Below, piece after piece: positions 5,795 through 7,345 of a stretch of 7,345 nt of DNA; within the stretch, counting starts at the first letter, position 1; every line of letters starts with the position of its first letter. The notes below the pieces were generated by a model, which worked only from the letters and a program-made list of their open reading frames with translations, was not told where the DNA came from and ran no database searches. The stretch is from Hyphomicrobium sp. (GTDB lineage Bacteria > Pseudomonadota > Alphaproteobacteria > Rhizobiales > Hyphomicrobiaceae): positions 1 through 7,345 of the forward strand of contig JAUVPN010000135.1 of NCBI GenBank assembly GCA_030598645.1. Direction: 5' to 3'. The position numbers and the translations under genes are program-made.

Positions 5795-6184
5795 GTGACT
5801 CCCAATGTGGACTCCGCACTAGGACCCGTTACGCGGACTCCCGACCATGACGCCCAACCCTGCGCATCAACACGGCGCCCAAAGCGGCGGCGCAAACCTG
5901 CCCCTCTCGGCAGCCTCTATCCGCAAACCGATTCCGAACCTTTGATGCACGCCATGGCGATCCTGCAACAAATCCAGATGTACGCGGAGGATGTGATTGG
6001 CACGTACATACCGCAGTCCCAACTAGAACGATTTTATGGAGAACTGTGCGAACGTGAGGGGGGGACGCCTCGGAGCTGGACTGCTATCGGCCGGCGGCTC
6101 AACGGTTTGACGGATCGAAGAAGGCTCAAACGCAACGGGAAGCAGTTTCGCGCTTACCGCATTCCGCGCGCACGCTCCGAGTGA
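5795..6184 (+). CDS. 129-aa basic protein with C-terminal winged-helix-like domain; start uncertain
   Basis: Residues 1-50 are polar and probably disordered, with a basic patch RRPKRRRK at 27-34. Residues 54-125 form a folded domain: helix AMAILQQIQMYAEDVI, then IPQSQLERFYGELCE, PRSWTAIGRRLNGL, and a basic strand pair RLKRNGKQFRAYRIP. The layout is that of a winged helix, with the recognition helix at about 94-105, and it resembles residues 354-430 of the 434-aa protein. DNA or RNA binding is therefore likely, perhaps as a regulator of the divergent operon (inference). The GTG at 5795 has no ribosome binding site. The frame stays open back to 5684, where GAGGGA (5714-5719) precedes an ATT; ATG at 5945 would give only the domain. 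The stop codon overlaps the first TGATGGGCC repeat. Confidence 0.65.
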   Translation: MTPNVDSALGPVTRTPDHDAQPCASTRRPKRRRKPAPLGSLYPQTDSEPLMHAMAILQQIQMYAEDVIGTYIPQSQLERFYGELCEREGGTPRSWTAIGRRLNGLTDRRRLKRNGKQFRAYRIPRARSE

Positions 6185-6203
6185 TGGGCCTCTTGATGGG
6201 CCA
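6181..6203 (+). repeat. Pair of direct repeats (GATGGGCC, period 12), candidate recombinase arm sites
   Basis: GATGGGCC begins at 6183 and again at 6195, the second within TTGATGGGCCA (6193-6203). The first copy overlaps the stop of the 129-aa gene. A matching pair with the same 12-bp period lies at 6390-6412. Paired short direct repeats beside an integrase gene are typical of arm-type integrase sites; the role is inferred. Confidence 0.55.
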
Positions 6204-6389
6204 CACCGGCTAGCTTACGAAAAACCGTGCAAAATCAATGCGATTTGCCGGAACAAGCCTCAGGCCCTTTCCGGTCTTTCGCTGTCGGCATACATCTGTT
6301 GGTGTCGTCAAAAACCCTTGTAAAATAGGCTCTTCGTTAGGGTCAGTGTCTGTTACTGTCTCTTGAGGACGGTCCACAGCAAACTTCAA

Positions 6390-6412
6390 TTGACGGGCCA
6401 ATTGATGGGCCA
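6390..6412 (+). repeat. Second pair of direct repeats (GAYGGGCC, period 12), candidate recombinase arm sites
   Basis: TTGACGGGCCA (6390-6400) and TTGATGGGCCA (6402-6412) lie 12 bp apart, about 30 bp upstream of the integrase remnant's GTG. TTGATGGGCCA is identical over 11 bases to 6193-6203. The roughly 186 bp between the two pairs could contain an attachment core, but I see no second copy of such a core in the window. Confidence 0.55.
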
Positions 6413-6443
6413 GCTTGATTGTGCGTTTCACATGGGGGGCCTC

Positions 6444-6736
6444 GTGACGCGAAGCATTCACCGGATGACTGCCGTCAAGGTCAACGCATTGAAGCGGCCG
6501 GGCTACCACAGTGACGGCGGTGGGTTGTTCTTGAGGATCAAAGGCGGTGGCTCGAAGAGCTGGGTGTTTAGGTACGTGATCGCGGGACCGAGGCGCGAGC
6601 CGGACTTGGCCGTTACCCTGCTGTAGGACTCGCTGGAGCGCGAGAATTGGCCGAGGAGGGCCGCAGGCCAGTCGCCGCTGGCCATTAGCAGCGTGCCAAA
6701 GAGCGCCAAGCTGAGCGCGCTGACGCGGCGGCTTGA
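6444..6736 (+). pseudogene. Remnant of a P4-type tyrosine recombinase (integrase), N-terminal arm-binding domain only, frameshifted
   Basis: From GTG 6444 (GGGGGG four nt upstream; ATG 6432 is also in frame) the translation reads MTRSIHRMTAVKVNALKRPG, then YHSDGGGLFLRI, then GSKSWVFRYVIAGPRRE. This is the arm-type DNA-binding domain (DUF4102-like) found at the start of P4-family integrases. At about 6599-6601 the frame breaks, and the expected continuation appears in the +2 frame: GLGRYPAVGLAGARELAEEG, then RRPVAAGH, a TAG at 6686, then QRAKERQAERADAAA up to a TGA at 6734-6736. The damage fits one lost base in the codon after RRE plus a nonsense change. The core-binding and catalytic domains (R...HxxR...Y) are absent, so the product cannot be active. 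It marks the end of an old integrated element. Confidence 0.87.
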
Positions 6737-6768
6737 AGCTCCACCTGCCGGAAACCGCCAGACTGCGC

Positions 6769-6842
6769 CCGGCCGCTTTTGGGGGTAAAGTGGACATTCC
6801 TGACGCACGCTCCAATGTCCGCTTTTGACCCAAAGCGGACAT
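6769..6842 (-). repeat. Inverted copy of the composite palindromic repeat
   Basis: 6815-6842 is the exact reverse complement of the GGGTCA-loop palindrome with intact arms. 6769-6797 is a degraded, inverted copy of the CCCCC-loop variant seen at 2819 (about 24 of 29 positions). The 17-nt spacer between them matches the inverted 2802-2818 spacer at about 13 positions. The whole is 74 bp, exactly the length of 2774-2847. It lies between the plus-strand integrase remnant and a minus-strand gene, another convergent junction. Confidence 0.82.
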
Positions 6843-6864
6843 CGTTACCCCTCACCGGATACCG

Positions 6865-7345
6865 TTATCCGATACCAATGACGATCTTGCCGCCAGTCTC
6901 TGCCCTGTCCCATGAAGCGGTGCCAATCTCTAAGTTAGGATCCGGCGCAGATGCATGAACCGCCTTAAGTGGGCGAAACATCGAACCATCGCCGGGCACG
7001 GCCCATCCGGTTTCTCTTGCGCCCGCTGGTTCGAGCGCATCTCTTCCAGTGCCGGTCTCAACGATCTTGGCGTGCGCGGCACGGCGCACGTCGCGCACCA
7101 CAAAGAACCCGATCAAGAATCCCATGACCTGCAGCGGCCAGCGGACAGGAACGGGGAGAAAGTGCGTCTCCTGCATGGCAGTCGTGAGTCGCTTCGACCA
7201 CGGCACATCAAAGGGAACATGGAGCGCGATGGTCAGCGCATAAGCGACGTAGATGACAAGGCTGATCGCGAGGCCATCGAGAATCCGCTCGGTCGCATTT
7301 GGGTATCGACCGAGGCCCGGGAGAATCGGCCACGATGGCATCCGG
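6865..7345 (-). CDS. Hypothetical membrane protein with two TM helices, possibly 5'-truncated by the window edge
   Basis: The frame ends in TAA at 6865-6867. From the ATG at 7341 it gives 158 residues, but the frame is still open at the window edge, so the start may lie outside; no ribosome binding site can be seen. Hydrophobic helices are at about 20-42 (ILDGLAISLVIYVAYALTIA) and 68-83 (WPLQVMGFLIGFFVV), the second followed by the basic RDVRRAAHAK, which favours a cytoplasmic C-terminal tail of about 70 residues ending GGKIVIGIG. I recognise no family. It is not linked to the minus-strand operon, being separated by the integrase remnant and repeats, and may belong to the chromosome backbone. 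Confidence 0.62.
   Translation of the reverse strand, partial: RMPSWPILPGLGRYPNATERILDGLAISLVIYVAYALTIALHVPFDVPWSKRLTTAMQETHFLPVPVRWPLQVMGFLIGFFVVRDVRRAAHAKIVETGTGRDALEPAGARETGWAVPGDGSMFRPLKAVHASAPDPNLEIGTASWDRAETGGKIVIGIG

Noticed and set aside
6210..6842. 210-codon minus-strand frame
   Set aside because: It begins in the inverted repeat copy and runs antisense through the integrase remnant; no domain is recognisable.

Overview
The window looks like an accessory region of an alphaproteobacterial chromosome, most likely Bradyrhizobium or a close relative. The G+C content is high. Intergenic palindromes of the form TGTCCGCTTT...AAAGCGGACA recur; conceptually translated they give the 'MSALGQK' peptide that I recall from spurious ORFs in Bradyrhizobium/Rhodopseudomonas genomes. 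The genus is an inference from memory, not a search result.

Layout. (1) 1-1263 (+): 3' part of a CrtI/phytoene-desaturase-like FAD oxidoreductase that starts before the window. (2) 1503-2480 (-): a PAPS-dependent sulfotransferase, convergent with the oxidoreductase, with one palindromic repeat between them. (3) 2481-3103: no convincing gene, but a three-unit tandem array of the same palindromic repeat (period 45 bp). (4) 3104-5160 (-): a tight run of five unrecognised genes, read from 5160 towards 3104: a 39-aa one-helix membrane protein; a 434-aa (or 427-aa) membrane protein with three N-terminal helices, a coiled coil, a proline-rich repeat region, a fourth helix and a C-terminal winged-helix-like domain; an 80-aa possible winged-helix protein; a 79-aa helical protein; and a 33-aa one-helix membrane protein. 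ATGA and TGATG overlaps and short gaps join them. (5) 5161-5683: non-coding, rich in short inverted repeats, probably holding the operon's promoter. (6) 5795-6184 (+): a divergent small basic protein whose C-terminal domain resembles that of the 434-aa protein. (7) 6181-6412: two pairs of TGATGGGCC-type direct repeats that could be recombinase arm sites. (8) 6444-6736 (+): a wrecked N-terminus of a P4-type tyrosine recombinase. (9) 6769-6842: an inverted copy of the composite repeat. (10) 6865-7345 (-): a hypothetical two-helix membrane protein, possibly cut by the window edge.

Interpretation (inference): the integrase remnant, candidate arm sites, orphan small genes and flanking repeats suggest an old integrative element or genomic island. 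The five-gene operon plus the divergent winged-helix gene is the best candidate for an undescribed system: a membrane-anchored, coiled-coil protein that ends in a probable nucleic-acid-binding domain, coupled to very small membrane and cytosolic partners. Nothing in the sequence proves its function.
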